Notes: a model not told the origin generated them from the letters alone. Positions 22,767-34,800 are shown, numbered from the stretch's first letter. The stretch: DNA of 64,000 bases from Diphasiastrum complanatum (GCA_029204225.1 MU831859.1:1-64000), one strand, 5' to 3'. Program-made: numbers and translations.

Positions 22767-23248
22767 TGTTATGTCCATGTCTTGTACAAGGGAATTGGAA
22801 TTATTCCTGACGTGGATAGCCGGTCACTCCAGTTGTATGTGGTTATTAGTACGTTATTCCGGACGTGGTCGTATTAAATAATTAATAATCATATGAGGGC
22901 CCGGACCTATAATTGGACATAGGAGCACATGCATGGTGAAGACTGCTTTAATGCAAGAATAGGAGATCAATAGCTCAATTTAGGTTGCATGGGAATCCTA
23001 AAGGGAATCTTCTCTCTCTCTTGAGAAGAATAAGTCTAGTGGAAACTCGCCCATCCTCCTATTGTGAATTGTGATTCTTGAGCCAGTTCTTCCTCTCCTC
23101 TCTTGTGTTCTTCACTGTGGCTTGGGGGTGGATTGGTTAGGGTATTGACTAGCCTCTCCATATTGGTTGGGTGGTTCATGCTCCACAGGTGTTCTTTTGG
23201 TTTGCATGTGATTGGAATCATGTAGATCTTCACTTGGTGGTTCTTACA
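22767..23248 (+). repeat. 5' LTR of the deleted gypsy
   Basis: Starts TGTTATGTCC and ends TTCTTACA. It is preceded by CCCCC and followed by G and the PBS. Confidence 0.92.
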
Positions 23249-23249
23249 G

Positions 23250-23265
23250 TGGTATCAGAGCTTGG
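23250..23265 (+). promoter_or_regulatory. Primer-binding site of the deleted gypsy
   Basis: TGGTATCAGAGCTTGG is complementary to the 3' end of plant initiator methionine tRNA over TGGTATCAGAGC, and starts one base after the LTR end. Confidence 0.9.
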
Positions 23266-25030
23266 ATCACATCTACCAGGAGGTGGAGCTTGAGGATCTT
23301 GGATTTTGCAGTTCTTTTGGTGTAGCTCTTTGCTTCTTCTTCCAGGTGTTGGAATTCAATTTCAAGTAGGTGGATTCTCAAATCCTTGGTGTACTTTCAG
23401 CCTAAAGATCATAATTGTGGATTTGTTCCATGAATTTTGAAGGAAATCATTGAATTTTTAATGAATTTAGTGAATTTTTCACCTAGAATTGATGGTTTTT
23501 GCAAGGAATTCATAATAGGATCTAGTGTAGTACGTGTTCCAGATTTTACTTGTTGTTTTACAGTCATTACAGAATTTAATGATTGCATGTTGATTGAAAA
23601 GTCCAAAGGTTGATTAGATAGTGATTTTGGACCAAAATTTGGGGTTTTTGGAACATAAATTGGCTATGGAAACCATGTTTGACTTGAATTAGGGATTTAC
23701 AGGTATTTGGATCTGAAGGCACGAATTTGTGAATTTCCCCCATGAATTTGGGTCAAAATTGTCAAAAATCATGGTTTTTTGATGTTTTTTGGACTAATTT
23801 TGGGGTAGATCTCAAAATTCTCAGCCAAGAATCGGTATGTACGTTTTCAGAGATGTAATGAAGCTGTCCCTAAGCTTTCATGAAGTTTGGTAGGGATTAG
23901 GCACCATTAGGGGGCTCAAAACATTCAAAAATAGTGTATTCTTGATGATTTTTGAGCATGAATACCTCTCAATTGGGGGTCTGAACATGTTGGTTCTTGT
24001 TACAACCTGAGAGATATTTGTATTGCCTCTGATTTGAGCCATCATGCATCCAATTTGGATAGATTTTCACTAGACACCAACATATTGTAGTTTTGCTTGT
24101 TGAAGGAGGCCAAAAATGCGTTTTTTGCATAATCTGAGCTTATGATTTTTTGCTGGACCTGTTAGAAACTTCTATGACTCTCTAATGAACCTTAGTAGAG
24201 TGCTTGTAACCTCTGATCCAAGGCTTTTTGGGCTGGGATGTGTTTTTTGATGATACCTCTCCAAAAATGCGCCCTCCTACCTGTTTTTCAGGCATTTAAT
24301 GCTTGCACGTGTGAAGATAGGGGGTGCAAGGTGACATGGCAAGTGCCTTGTAGACCCACTCTCCCTCTGTATTGTGCTTTACAACGACCAATTTGGTGTC
24401 CTGTAGAGAAAGTTATGGCCGTCTGAAGTTTGGCAATTTTGAATCAAAATTTGCAAAATTTTGGAATTGTTCTGATGCATGCATGCTTGTAAATCAGTGT
24501 AGTGCTTTTCTTGATGATGGAAATGTATGGATAGACCTGTATGCATGCTTAAATGCATGTTGCATGCGTAACCAGTGATTTTGATCAGTAGAATTCTTGC
24601 ATGTGACTATTTTTGGCAATTCTAGATCAAAAAGCAGATTTCCTAGCAACTAGGCCATTTACAGAAATTTTTTATTTTTTTGAAAAAGTCAGTGCATGTC
24701 GAGTTAGTTCCATGAAAAATCTTTTGAAATGATATGGATTTAAGACAGTGGCTATGGTTTTGCAAAATCGGTCTGATTAATCGATTTTCATAGTTGGTCC
24801 ATTTCGAACGGATTTCGAAAATCCTAATTTTTTGTAAAAGTTAGTGGTTGGTCATAAAAAGTGTTGTTGCATGATCTATTCTGATATTGATTTTGCGAAA
24901 GTTTGCTCAAACGAGTGAAAGACCTTGCTGAATGATATCAGCCAATTATGAAGCTTTTGAACGTTTCACTTATTGGTTGATGATTGGATCTCGACTAATT
25001 TAAGCAAATTTTGCATGTCAAGAAATCAAT
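23266..25030 (+). other. Untranslated leader of the deleted gypsy
   Basis: About 1.8 kb between the PBS and the gag start, without a coding frame. It is rich in words such as GATTTTTG, ATTTTGG and TTTGCA in many variants. Long non-coding leaders are common in plant gypsy elements. Confidence 0.75.
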
Positions 25031-25916
25031 ATGGCAAACGATAATGGAAATGCAGCTCTCGATGGTCAAGTCCCAATGCCTACCTATCTGCAAATTTGTC
25101 AGTCATTAAGCCAAGTGCTTAATAAGATAAACAACAGGAACACTTTACGTGATCAACAAATGGAAGTACTGTTAAATCACGTGAGAGCTTTGTCTGCTCC
25201 AAATTTGGGCTTTCAGCCTTAACCATTTTTGGGGGAGAAGAAAGAGAAGAAGCCTGAAATTGTGGATGACTGGTTAACCAAGTGGACCGGTTATTTTAAT
25301 CTACACGGAAATTCTGAGGAGAAAAAGATAGAGAGTGTTATTCTGTTCTTCTGTGGTAAAGCTTCGTCGTGGTGGCATGATTTACAACCTAAACCTACCA
25401 CATGGGACGAGTTTATGGAGGTGTTCAGAAAGTCATTTGTGGTTGTGGATGACTCGGATTTTTACCAAAGATTTGTGAATTGCAAAATGGGTACTCGGAG
25501 TTTGGACTCGTACCTACAAGATTTTATGAATTTGTGGAATAAAGTCCCCTCGTTCGATGCAAAACTGGCACTGTGGCAGTTTATCCTAGGTCTGCCTGCA
25601 AATTATCAGTATGAGTGTAAGCGTAACGTGCTTCAAACCTTTGATGATGTAGTTCATGTCGCGAAAGCGTACGACTCCACAGTTGTGGCATCTAGGAAGC
25701 AATTACAAGCTAATCCATCTGGATCATCTGGACCCAGCCAGAAAAAAGAGAAGAAAAGAGTTCATGGAAATAAGAATAAAAAATATTTCGACGAACTGGA
25801 TCAAGCTGCATTTGAATTTAGACAAAAGAAAAAGTTGTCCCGGAAAAAGGCTAGAAGGACCAATGTTTGTTTCCATTGTGGTCAGTCTGGACACGTTATG
25901 AAATTCTGCCTAGAAC
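25031..25916 (+). pseudogene. gag of the deleted gypsy (one stop)
   Basis: One frame runs from ATG at 25,031 to a CCHC zinc knuckle, CFHCGQSGHVMKFC, at about 25,870-25,911. It is broken by a single TAA at 25,220-25,222 with the same frame continuing as PFLGEKKEKKPEIVDDW. The capsid part shows the retrotransposon gag pattern: WLTKWTGYFNL..EEKKIESVILFFCGKASSWWHD and FRKSFVVVDDSDFYQRFVNCK. A basic linker (KKEKKRVHGNKNKK) precedes the knuckle. Shortly after the knuckle the sequence jumps into integrase, so the gag frame runs on into an out-of-frame tail ending at 26,041. Confidence 0.88.
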
Positions 25917-26759
25917 GAAAGGTCACTTTTGGTCAGCTGTATTCCATAAGCTTGAAACCTCGCTTAGTTTTAGTTCTTCTGATTATCCTGAATCAGACGG
26001 CCAGACTGAAAGAACTAATCAGACTATGGAGGACATGTTGAGAACTTATGTGTCTCACAGACAATCTCAATGGGAAGATTATATTCCTTTGATTGAGTTT
26101 GCTTATAACAATAGAAAACATTCTGCTACTGGTTATAGTCCGTTTATGCTGATGTACGGTTTTCAACCTAGATTTCCGGTAAATGTGGAGACAAAGTCTA
26201 TTAAGATCCAGAAAGTTGCAGATTTCTTGCATGATATGCACGAAATGTTGCAAGTGGCCCGTGATTGTATTCGGAGTGCTCAGGATAGAGCTAAGCACTA
26301 TGCTGATCTTAAGAGGTCTCCTTGAGATTTTAAAGTTGATGACTGGGTATATCTTAGAACACCTAAGGATTCTAAGACTATGAGTACAGGGAAGCATTAT
26401 AAATTGTTAACGAGATATTGTGGACCATTTCGGATTATAAAGAAAATTGGTTCTTTAGCTTACGAATTAGATCTTCAGACGAGACTATAGCTCACCCAGT
26501 GTTTCATGTAAGCCGATTGAAATTAAGTTTGCATGAAGGTGAAGTAGTTGGTTCAGAGGAAGATCTTACCCATTTGGAGGACTCATCGCTTAGTGTTCCT
26601 TTGGAACCTGAAAAGGTACTCAGAACCAGAGATAAACGATTGAGAAATAGTTCTATCTCTGAGTGCTTGATCAGGTGGAAGGGACGGACTGAGGATGATG
26701 ATTCATGGGAAAGGGTCGAAAGCATAAAAAAGAATTTTCCTAGTTTTCCTTTCTAGAGA
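25917..26759 (+). pseudogene. Gypsy integrase C-terminal half with chromodomain
   Basis: Directly after the gag knuckle comes HFWSAVFHKLETSLSFSSSDYPESDGQTERTNQ. This contains the last catalytic Glu of the integrase core, but the two upstream Asp motifs and the HHCC zinc finger are missing. It continues with YIPLIEFAYNNRKHSATGY, a TGA at 26,323-26,325 (most simply CGA to TGA), GKHYKLL..YCGPFRII (GPY/F module), a frameshift near 26,475, HPVFHVSRLK, and a C-terminal chromodomain with ECLIRWKGRTEDDDSWERV. A chromodomain at this place marks the chromovirus branch, whose members target their insertion to particular chromatin. Confidence 0.9.
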
Positions 26760-26770
26760 TAGAAATGGTT

Positions 26771-26784
26771 TAAGGGGGGAAGAA
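26771..26784 (+). promoter_or_regulatory. Polypurine tract of the deleted gypsy
   Basis: TAAGGGGGGAAGAA sits immediately before the TG of the 3' LTR, just after the stop codon of the chromodomain frame. A near-identical tract occurs at about 32,953 before a related LTR. Confidence 0.88.
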
Positions 26785-27272
26785 TGTTATGTCCATGTCC
26801 TGTACAAGGGAATCGAAATTAATCCTGACGTGGATAGCCGGTCACTCCAGTTGTATGTGGTTATTAGTTATGCTACATCATTTCGGACGTGGTCGTATTA
26901 AGTAATTAATAATCATATGAGGGCCCAAACCTATAATTGCACATAGGAGCACATGCATGGTGAAGACTGCTTTAATGCAAGAATAGGAGATCAATAGCTC
27001 AATTTAGGTTGCATGGGGATCCTAAAGGGAATATTCGCTCTCTCTTGAAAAGAATAAGTCTAGTGGAAACTCGCCCATCCTCCTATTGTGAATTGTGATT
27101 CTTGAGCCAGTCCTTCCTCTCCTCTCTTGTGTTCTTCACTGTGGCTTGGGGGTGGATTGGTTAGGGTATTGACTAGCCTCTCTATATTGGTTGGGTGGTT
27201 CATGCTCCACAAGTGTCCTTTTGGTTTGCATGTGATTGGAACCCTGTAGATCTTCACTTGGTGGTTCTTACA
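26785..27272 (+). repeat. 3' LTR of the deleted gypsy
   Basis: TGTTATGTCC to TTCTTACA, followed by CCCCC. It differs from the 5' LTR by roughly two dozen substitutions or small indels, including a few extra bases near 26,875-26,885. Confidence 0.92.
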
Positions 27273-27428
27273 CCCCCTAATGGTCCAAACCCTCAGTAGG
27301 GGAATGATAATATATGCCTTCCCAGCTCACACTATGGAAGCATCATTAGCGACTACTATCAAAATGATCCTAGTGAAGGATTCTCAACAATAATGTATCA
27401 TCCTCTGATTTAGATAGTCCTGCAATTG

Positions 27429-27906
27429 TGTCAGAATGGTGAACTCCTGCAACTTTGTCGCAACACGAACACGAAGCAAAAGCCGAACGAGAATTATTCG
27501 CAAAAGTCAACGTCCCTTGACTCGAAGCATGAACGATTCGCGAATCGTAAAGATACCTCCAAGACCGCAAACCGCAAAGGGACGCAAAACAAAAAGATAC
27601 GAAAGAAATGAAATGAGTGAAGGCAAACGAATGAAACGAAACAAACGAAGAAAAATCTTTCGCGCTGCCAGTTGGCAGCTCAACGGGCTTGGAGTCGTAG
27701 AGCTGAAACGAGTGGCAATGAACAACGCATCTCCCTGTCTTGTGTCATTTGTCTTGATTGCTAGAATAGAATGTGTTCTGTGATGTGCAGTCGCGTATCT
27801 AGGTTCTTGTGAAGCTTTCGCGCAAAAGAAAACTTCAAAGACACAAAATCGTTCGCGAGTACAAAAATGAAAACGAAAAAAAAAAACCAGTTTCGCTTTT
27901 GCAACA
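27429..27906 (+). repeat. 5' LTR of copia element A
   Basis: Ends directly before TGGTATCAGAAC (27,907), a Met-tRNA-type PBS. The start is placed at TGTCAGAATGG but is only approximate. The sequence is unusually CpG- and CGAA-rich (TTCGCG, CGAAAC words) against the AT-rich background. No 3' LTR partner was found in the window. Confidence 0.65.
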
Positions 27907-29840
27907 TGGTATCAGAACTCACAGGTTGTCCCTTCTGATATCCCAACAATGATTATTTTAGACAACACAATATGGCTACAACAATTCAGACAAGAGTAAC
28001 AATCAGTTTTGATGGCACAAATTACAGAATCTGGAAATTCAAAATCAAAACACTTCTGAAAGGCGAAGGCATCTGGTTGGTGACCGAACTCTCTGAGGTG
28101 CAGCCTCTAGAGGGAGACCCGAGGAGAGCTGAATGGATCAGGAAAGATGAGCGCGCAATGGCGATCATCGTTTCATCCATAAATAAAGATCTATTCATGC
28201 TGACTGAAGACTGCGAAAGCAGCCATGCAGCATGGGAAAGATTTAAACAGAAGTATGAAGTGAGGACTAAAGCTTCAGTCATGCACCTTCACAATCAGCT
28301 GCAATCCATACGATGGGATGGCAATCAGTTGGATCAGCACGTTGAAAAGATCAGAACGATCTTCGCTCAGCTCGCTGCATCAGGACAGGAGCACCAGGTC
28401 CCAGCACCACAACAGTTGATGTACTTCATGAAATCTCTATCGATGTCCTATCAGCCGCTGAGAATGCTCATACTGAGTCTACCAGATATGACATTCGACA
28501 AAGCAGTCAGTCTTGTTGCTGATGAGAGACTGATGAGAGACAAAGGAGAGGGAAGCAGTGATCAAGAGAAGGCTCTCTTCATGAAAAGAAAGAAAAAAAC
28601 AAGAACAAGCCAAGATTCAAGAAGACAAAGTCATCGAATCAACAATCTTTTTTCTATGATCACTGCCACAAACCAAACCATACGGCCAACAAATGTTGGT
28701 TCAATCCAGCAATACCTTGCATGCACTGCAAGAAGAAGGGGCATTCTGCATACGATTGTAGATTCAACCCAAAAAGAAAAAACAAAGCTGAAAAAGCTAA
28801 TATTGCAGAGTCATCAAAGGATGTTGATAGAGGTGACAAAGCTTTCACGATACTCGATGAAGCTTAAACGAGCTACACTGAACATGACTACAATGTAGTC
28901 ATTGATTCAGGAGCAACATCACACATCACTTGCAACAAGAAGATCTTGTTCGACTTCAGAGAGATAAAAAATAATAGAGCAATGATTCTAGGTGATGGGA
29001 GCAGACATGATGTCAAAGGCATCAGCACTCTACAGCTGCAAACACAGTCAGGCCAAGTAGAGCTGCCAGGAGCACTCTATGTGCCCTCACTCAGAATAGA
29101 TCTGCTATTTGTCTCCAAGATGGCAGATCTTGGCATTCGAGTTTTGTTTGTCGAGAAAACGACAAACAAGTTGCTGACGGTCGGATGCAGAGAAGGAAAC
29201 CTCTACCAGGCCAAGATAATCAGCAACTCTGATAGCATATAAATGCATCAAAAAATGAAGATCAGCTCTGGCATAGGAGAATGTATCATCTGAACATGCG
29301 GAGCCTGCATGACATGAGTAGAAAAGACATAGTCACAAGTCTCTTGATTTCAAGGCCCGAAACCAAGTTTTGCAAGCCTGTCAAAAAGGCAAGCAACATC
29401 GGAATCCATTCACGCATGAGGGAAGAAGAACCAAGAACGTTCTTGAGCTCGACCACTCTGATGTCTGTGGACCGATGAAGATGGATTTGCTCTCAAGTTC
29501 GAGGTATTTTCTGACGTTCATAGATGATTACAGCCAGATGACCACGATCTACTACTTAAAGAAGAAATCCGAAGTGTTTGATTCCTTCAAGAAGTTCGTG
29601 GCATTTGCAGAGCGACACACCTCGAAAAAAATACAGATCCTTAGATCTGACAACGGAGGTGAATACAAAAGCAAAGAATTCACAAAATTCCACGAAGAAC
29701 AGGAGATTGAACACCAATTCGCTCTTGCATACACACTAGAATACAATGGTGTAGTAGAAAGAATAAAGAGAACGCTAATTGAAGGAGCCAGATGCATGAT
29801 GGCACAGGCTTAGTTGCCAAGTCAATTCTGGGCCGAACGT
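27907..29840 (+). pseudogene. Copia element A, 5' half: gag, protease, partial integrase
   Basis: The gag frame at 27,972-28,590 (MATTIQTRVTISFDGTNYRIW...) is UBN2-type. A frameshift in an A run near 28,590 moves the reading frame. In the new frame are CCHC-like CHKPNHTANKC and a second knuckle CMHCKKKGHSAYDC. Then come the protease motif VIDSGATSHI (about 28,900), the pre-integrase region (LWHRRMYHLNMRSLHD) and the integrase core with [16 protein letters not shown] and EYNGVVERIKRTL, holding D, D and E. The homology stops at about 29,840 (QFWAER), so the rest of integrase, RT, RNase H and the 3' LTR are gone. The gag Trp is intact here. Confidence 0.9.
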
Positions 29841-30579
29841 CCTTGTCTACGTCAACATTCCCTGATTCGTTGATCGTATACACCATGTATAGTTGTCACA
29901 CAAGCCAAATACTTCCAAACACAACGGCTTACCTAATTAGGTGACAAATATTTTTCTGTAATTTTTACATGGATGAATTCTATAAATGGATCATCCAGGC
30001 ACACTCTACGTGATGCTCCATCTATGAGACGAATGATTTTGAGCCTCCCAGTTACGTTGTCATTCTGGTTGTAATTGTTATTTTGTTGTGCTTCAATGTA
30101 ATATAGTAGCAACATGTTTTTCTATCTGTGTATAACGTAAATGAATGCTTGTTGTGATTTGAATGCACTTCATTGCTGTTTAATCACACTTGTTCACTCA
30201 CTCTGATCAGAACACGGACGTCTAAGACTCAGTTTCTAATCGGACGATGGCATCTTTGACGCCTGAGGAACTTGAGCTGTCAGACTGCTCTTTCAATCTA
30301 TTTCAGAACTAAACTTCTGACTAAATCCATTTTTCAATAATACCACACACAAACCATTTCTAATCTCTTCGGTGGACTATACTCATTTTTATTTTGTGAG
30401 TATGAACTAATTTATAAGATCTTGTTGGGCAACAAAATATTTAGACTGTGATTATACTTAGCATAAACATTCTCTTAGACAATTTTTGCATCTAGTAGCC
30501 CATTGCAATGGGAGAGCTATTTCCCAAAAATTCCTGCTCTCTTCTCTGTTCGCGTTCTCCATACTCCCTTGTCCCATCA
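29841..30579 (+). repeat. Region containing the 5' LTR of copia element B
   Basis: Its right end (CCCATCA at about 30,579) precedes TGGTATCAGAGC at 30,583, so an LTR must end here. The left boundary is not identifiable because element A is broken at about 29,840 and no second copy of this LTR is present to compare. No genes are seen in it. Confidence 0.5.
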
Positions 30580-30582
30580 GAT

Positions 30583-32280
30583 TGGTATCAGAGCATAGCT
30601 CAAATAAACTGAGAGATTAAGTTTGTTCTATTTGTATTACTGTTAACATGTCTCATGTTGGTAGCCCTTTCGTCGTCATCATCCAACGAAGCTAGAATCA
30701 TTTACAAGTTTAATGATTCTAACTTCTACATATGGAAGTTAAAACTCTGGATGATGTTGATAGATAGAGATCTTTGGAATGTAGTAGAAGGTTCTGACCT
30801 AGAATCAGAAGATGGTGATCAAGTAAAGGCCTTCCTTAGCATGTATCACACTCAATCTCGCCGACTTACAAATATCTCATGTTACCACATGCAAAACCTC
30901 TAAGGAAGCACTGGACTTACTATCAAGCTTGTATGAGACTCATAATGTAACCACTAGATTTCATCTTATTAGGAAGTTATTAACTCTTAGCATGTCTGAT
31001 TCTATTGCCATCACTTCTCACATCAACAGCTTCAAATCTTTAATGGATCAGTTATCAACTATAGGATGTGCTATTCAAGATGATGATGCCATTATGACCT
31101 TGCTTTCTTCTCTTCCAAAGTCGTAGGAACACTTTGTGGTGATGATCTCCACACAACCCAACCTCACTCTTCAAAAGGTGATCGGTCATCTACTTCAAGA
31201 AGAAATGCAGAGAAAGACCAGCAGCCTATCCATCAAAGATGAGTCCTTGGCCCTATACACCAAGAAGAAAGACTATTCCAAGGAAAAGAATCAAGCACAG
31301 CTGTAGCGACAGCATAAGCCTCACACTCAAGGTGAGAATAGTGGATTGTGCAAGAAGCTTTTATGTAGGTATTGCAAGAGAGCCAATCATGACATCAAAG
31401 AGTATCGTATCTGCATCTACAACAAGGCAAAGAAGCAACAACAGTAGCAATCAAATTCCTCCAATGCGATGGAATTCAAGGAGCAAGATACACATCTGTT
31501 AATGGCTTACAACAGTGGCAACAAAAACCACGATAGCTGGTATCTGGACAGCGGTGCTACCCAACGCATGACCTCTCACAAGGAATAGTTTACCGAGTAT
31601 GCAGCTTACAGCATAGATCAATTCATCTACCTCGGAGATTTAAGCACCATATGCGTGGAAGGCAAAGGGACAATCAAGATCGCATTCAAAAACAATCTTT
31701 CTATTTATGTCACCAATGTTCTTCATGTATCTCAGTTGTTAAAGAACCTATTGTCAGTTTCTAAGATGACTGATGAGGGCTACACTATTACTTTCTCATC
31801 TGAACAGTGTACAATCTTCGATGAAGATACTACTCTGACTACATGCACTAGAGTCGAAAAAATTTACGTACTCTCTAATTTAGTTACATTAGCTACCTTC
31901 TCATGAAAATGTAAATGATAATGCTATTCTGTGGCATAGTCGATTTGGACTCGTGAATACAAGATCACTTTCCTATATGCATTGTAATAATTTAGTTGAT
32001 GAATTACATTTCCCTTCTTCATTGGATAGGAACTCTTTCTTTTGTGAATCATGCATCTATGGGGAGCACTCTAGAAGAAAGTTTTCCACATCAAAAGAAA
32101 ACATGTATTGGATCTTGTACATAGCGATCTTTGTGGTCCAATGCCAACTCCGTCCTTAGGAGATGCAATCTATTTTCTCACTTTCATAGATGTTTATTCT
32201 AGATGGTCTACAGTCATGTTCCTTAAGCACAAATTAGAAGCCTTTGAATGCTTCAAGAGATTCAAGGCCATGGTTAAACA
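30583..32280 (+). pseudogene. Copia element B, 5' part with many stops
   Basis: After the PBS (30,583-30,594) come UBN2-type gag pieces (YKFNDSNFYIWKLKLWMML; SITSHINSFKSLMDQLSTIG with a stop after SLPKS), a degenerate knuckle (CRYCKRANHDIKEYRIC), the protease motif WYLDSGATQRMTSH with TAG at 31,586-31,588 where Trp is usual, the pre-integrase domain (LWHSRFGLVN..FCESCIYGEHSR) and the first integrase Asp region (LTFIDVYSRWS). Homology ends at about 32,280 after KRFKAMVK. At least six in-frame stops make it a pseudogene. Everything downstream of early integrase has been replaced by gypsy-related sequence. Confidence 0.87.
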
Positions 32281-32968
32281 TTGAGATAATTTTTGTTTGA
32301 AGTAGAATGATTTGCATGAATAGATCCACTTTCTTGAATAAATCTATTTTTTAGGATGAACAATTTTTAAGAATCCATAATGTTTTAGATAGTTTAAATT
32401 CAGATTTTGTAACAGGATGTTTGTTGATAGATTGATGATGAATCGATTTATCCGGAATGAATAAACTGACTGTTGCTGGAAATCTTGAATTATGGTTTGC
32501 ATGTGAGGATTTAAGGTTTTTTCTAGACTAATCCTCTTGTGCTTCATGCAAACTGTGAACTGAAAACATAGAATGGATATTGTAAATTTTTGATTCAATA
32601 GAAAACAGATAAAGACTTTGAGTAAGTGATGCATGCAGATGAACCTCTGTGAAGCTTTTCTTGGATTGTTGCTCACTGCCTATGAGTTGGATAACCTGCA
32701 GTAACAAAGAATTAGGTGTATGAACATCTGATTGTTTACCAAGTTTGATTTTGGACTACCATGAAGGTGATGAATTTTTATTTTGGAATAGATCAACCCA
32801 TTTGGAAGATTTATAGCTTAATGTATATTTTGGAATCTGAGTACTTATTCAGATGGAAAGATCAGACTAAGAATAATGATTCATGGGTAAGATTTGAAAG
32901 CTTAAGAGATAATTACATGTTTTCTTTTTTCCGTTCCGAAGGATAGAATCTGTTTAAGGGAGGAAGAA
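32281..32968 (+). pseudogene. 3' remnant of a second chromodomain gypsy
   Basis: A chromodomain tail at about 32,840-32,943 reads SEYLFRWKDQTKNNDSWVRFESLRDNY, followed by a stop and a PPT (TTTAAGGGAGGAAGAA at about 32,953) matching that of the gypsy at 22,767. The sequence from 32,281 to about 32,760 has no readable domain; it may be decayed integrase or something else. All upstream pol is absent. Confidence 0.75.
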
Positions 32969-33457
32969 TGTTACGGCCATATTCAGCTAAGGACATGGAA
33001 TAGTCCTAATATGATAGACCGACCCTCCAGTGTTCGAAATTATTGGTCACACCTAGATTTTATTCCATGCCGAGGCTTGTTGGTGACTTATGACCTTGAG
33101 AGGACCCAGACACTCTAATTGAGACATATGGAGTAGTGCATGTACGTGTGACTGATATAGGCAAGAGAAATGCATGAAGAGCTGTGATCTATTTATAGTT
33201 GACCTACATGGGAATTGCATGTGCTCATGCACATGACCCTACTCTCTATATATTGAGGTAGTGATTATTCCATCGACGACTTTGGTCTAGGTTACCAGTT
33301 GAGCTCTTCTCCTCTTGTTATCACATGGCATGGCTTGGGGGCTAGATCCAGGAGGATTCTCTGGGAGGGATCTAGGACTGGTTGGGTGGTTTTGCTCCAT
33401 TGTCTCTCTTGTGTTTTCCTATCCTCATCTTAGGGGTTTTCCCTAGTGGTTTTCACA
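32969..33457 (+). repeat. Gypsy LTR, related to those at 22,767 and 26,785
   Basis: Starts TGTTACGGCC after a PPT and ends GGTTTTCACA, 489 bp. It shares GGCTTGGGGG, GGTTGGGTGGTT and TGCTCCA blocks with the LTRs of the deleted gypsy but is well diverged. Its right end touches another LTR without a gap. Confidence 0.82.
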
Positions 33458-33759
33458 GAGAGAGTGATCCCTCTTCCCACAAGTTACAACCTTTTATAGC
33501 AAGTCCAAACCTAAATTCAAACTTGGTTTCCCTCCATAATAGAAAACCCTACTATCATTGTGACTAGATTCAATGGCTCTACTACTCAAATTCTAAAACT
33601 TGTGTAATATGACTTCCCACACTTTTCAAAAGTGTTTATTTAAATTATTTTAGACTAATGCAACTTTTAAAAGTCAAACTCTAAGTATAATATAAAATTG
33701 GCCTCAAATGCCATATAAACAAATGTAGCGACTTTGACTAAACTATTTGAAATCTGGCA
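33458..33759 (-). repeat. 3' LTR of copia fragment C (truncated)
   Basis: On the minus strand it starts TGCCAGATTTCAAATAG after a purine tract (CGAAGAGGGAG) that follows the RNase H stop region. It runs to GGGATCACTCTCTC, where it is cut at the gypsy LTR. The same LTR occurs in plus orientation at 36,555-36,847. Confidence 0.82.
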
Positions 33760-34800
33760 CACTCCCTCTTCGACTAGTTTTAGCATGGACTTTGATAACA
33801 CTCCAAGTGACGTCCTATTCTTCATAAACAAGTCCTTTCCCAATTCTTTGGTGAAGATATTAGCTACACATTCCCTTGAAGAAACATGCTGAAGCTTCAC
33901 CTCCTTTGACATGACTTGCTCCCTCCCAAAGTGATATGCCACCTCAATGTGCTTGCTCCTAGCATGAAAGATAGGATTGCTTGCCAAACATTGGGCTGAT
34001 AGATTGTCACAAAAGATGATTGGGCTCTTTGGAAAATCTAGCAAGTGAAGATCCTTGATCATCCTCTTCACCCATACCATCTCCTTTGTGCAATAGGTAA
34101 GTGCTTTGTACTCGGCCTCACTAGATGACAATGCAATAGTGGCTTGTTTCTTCGACATCTATGATATAGCTCCATCACCTATGAAAATACAATAACCACT
34201 TATGGATTTCCTATCCATTTTATCTCCAGCATAGTTTGAATCTAAAAATCCAAAAAGGTTAGATGATGATCCCTCATACAATATGCCAAAATCTCGAGTT
34301 CCCATGATATACCCCAAAACTCATTTTCCTAGCTTCCAATGCTCCACACTAGGATCCTGCATGAATTGACTCAATCTTCCAACACAATAGCTTAGATCTA
34401 GTCTACCAATGGTTAGATAGATGAGTGAGCCAACTATCTTCCTACAAAGAGTAATGTCCTTAAAGGATCTATCATTACCTCTGATAATTAGCTTTACATG
34501 AACTCCATTGGTGTATCATAAGCTCTTGCATCTACTATATTTAGAATAGAATTAGCATAACTCTCTTGAAAAATGAAAGTAGATTGATAAGATCTAATAG
34601 CTTCTATTCCTAAAATCTAATAGCTTCTATCCTCCACATCCTGATTGTTTCCGCCACTCAAGATGATATCATCCACATAGATAAACAAGATGGTAACATC
34701 ATTTTCAACAAACCTATAATAAAGTGAATGATTATACTCACTCATAACAAAGCCTTGAGAGAGTAGAAAAATGTTAAGCTTAGCTTAGATTGTCTTCTTC
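33760..34800 (-). pseudogene. Copia fragment C: reverse transcriptase tail and RNase H
   Basis: The minus-strand frame to 34,158 gives a clear copia RNase H: KKQATIALSSSEAEYKAL, IFCDNLSAQCLASNPIFH, RSKHIEVAYHF and ECVANIFTKEL. Upstream, in broken frames (34,160-34,800), are reverse transcriptase pieces including ILFIYVDDIILSG, which holds the YVDD catalytic motif. Integrase, protease and gag are missing. Homology fades at about 34,800, near the start of the oppositely oriented copia fragment D. Confidence 0.87.

Larger units (their letters stand above)
22767..27272 (+). mobile_element. Ty3/gypsy chromovirus, internally deleted
   Basis: A structurally complete 4.5-kb LTR element: two LTRs (482 and 488 bp, both TGTTAT...TTACA), a PBS one base after the 5' LTR, a long leader, gag, part of integrase with a chromodomain, a PPT, and CCCCC immediately outside both LTRs as a 5-bp target duplication. 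Protease, reverse transcriptase, RNase H and the N-terminal half of integrase are absent. It therefore cannot transpose by its own enzymes, though LTRs, PBS and PPT remain. The LTRs are about 95% identical by eye, so it is not very recent. Confidence 0.92.
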
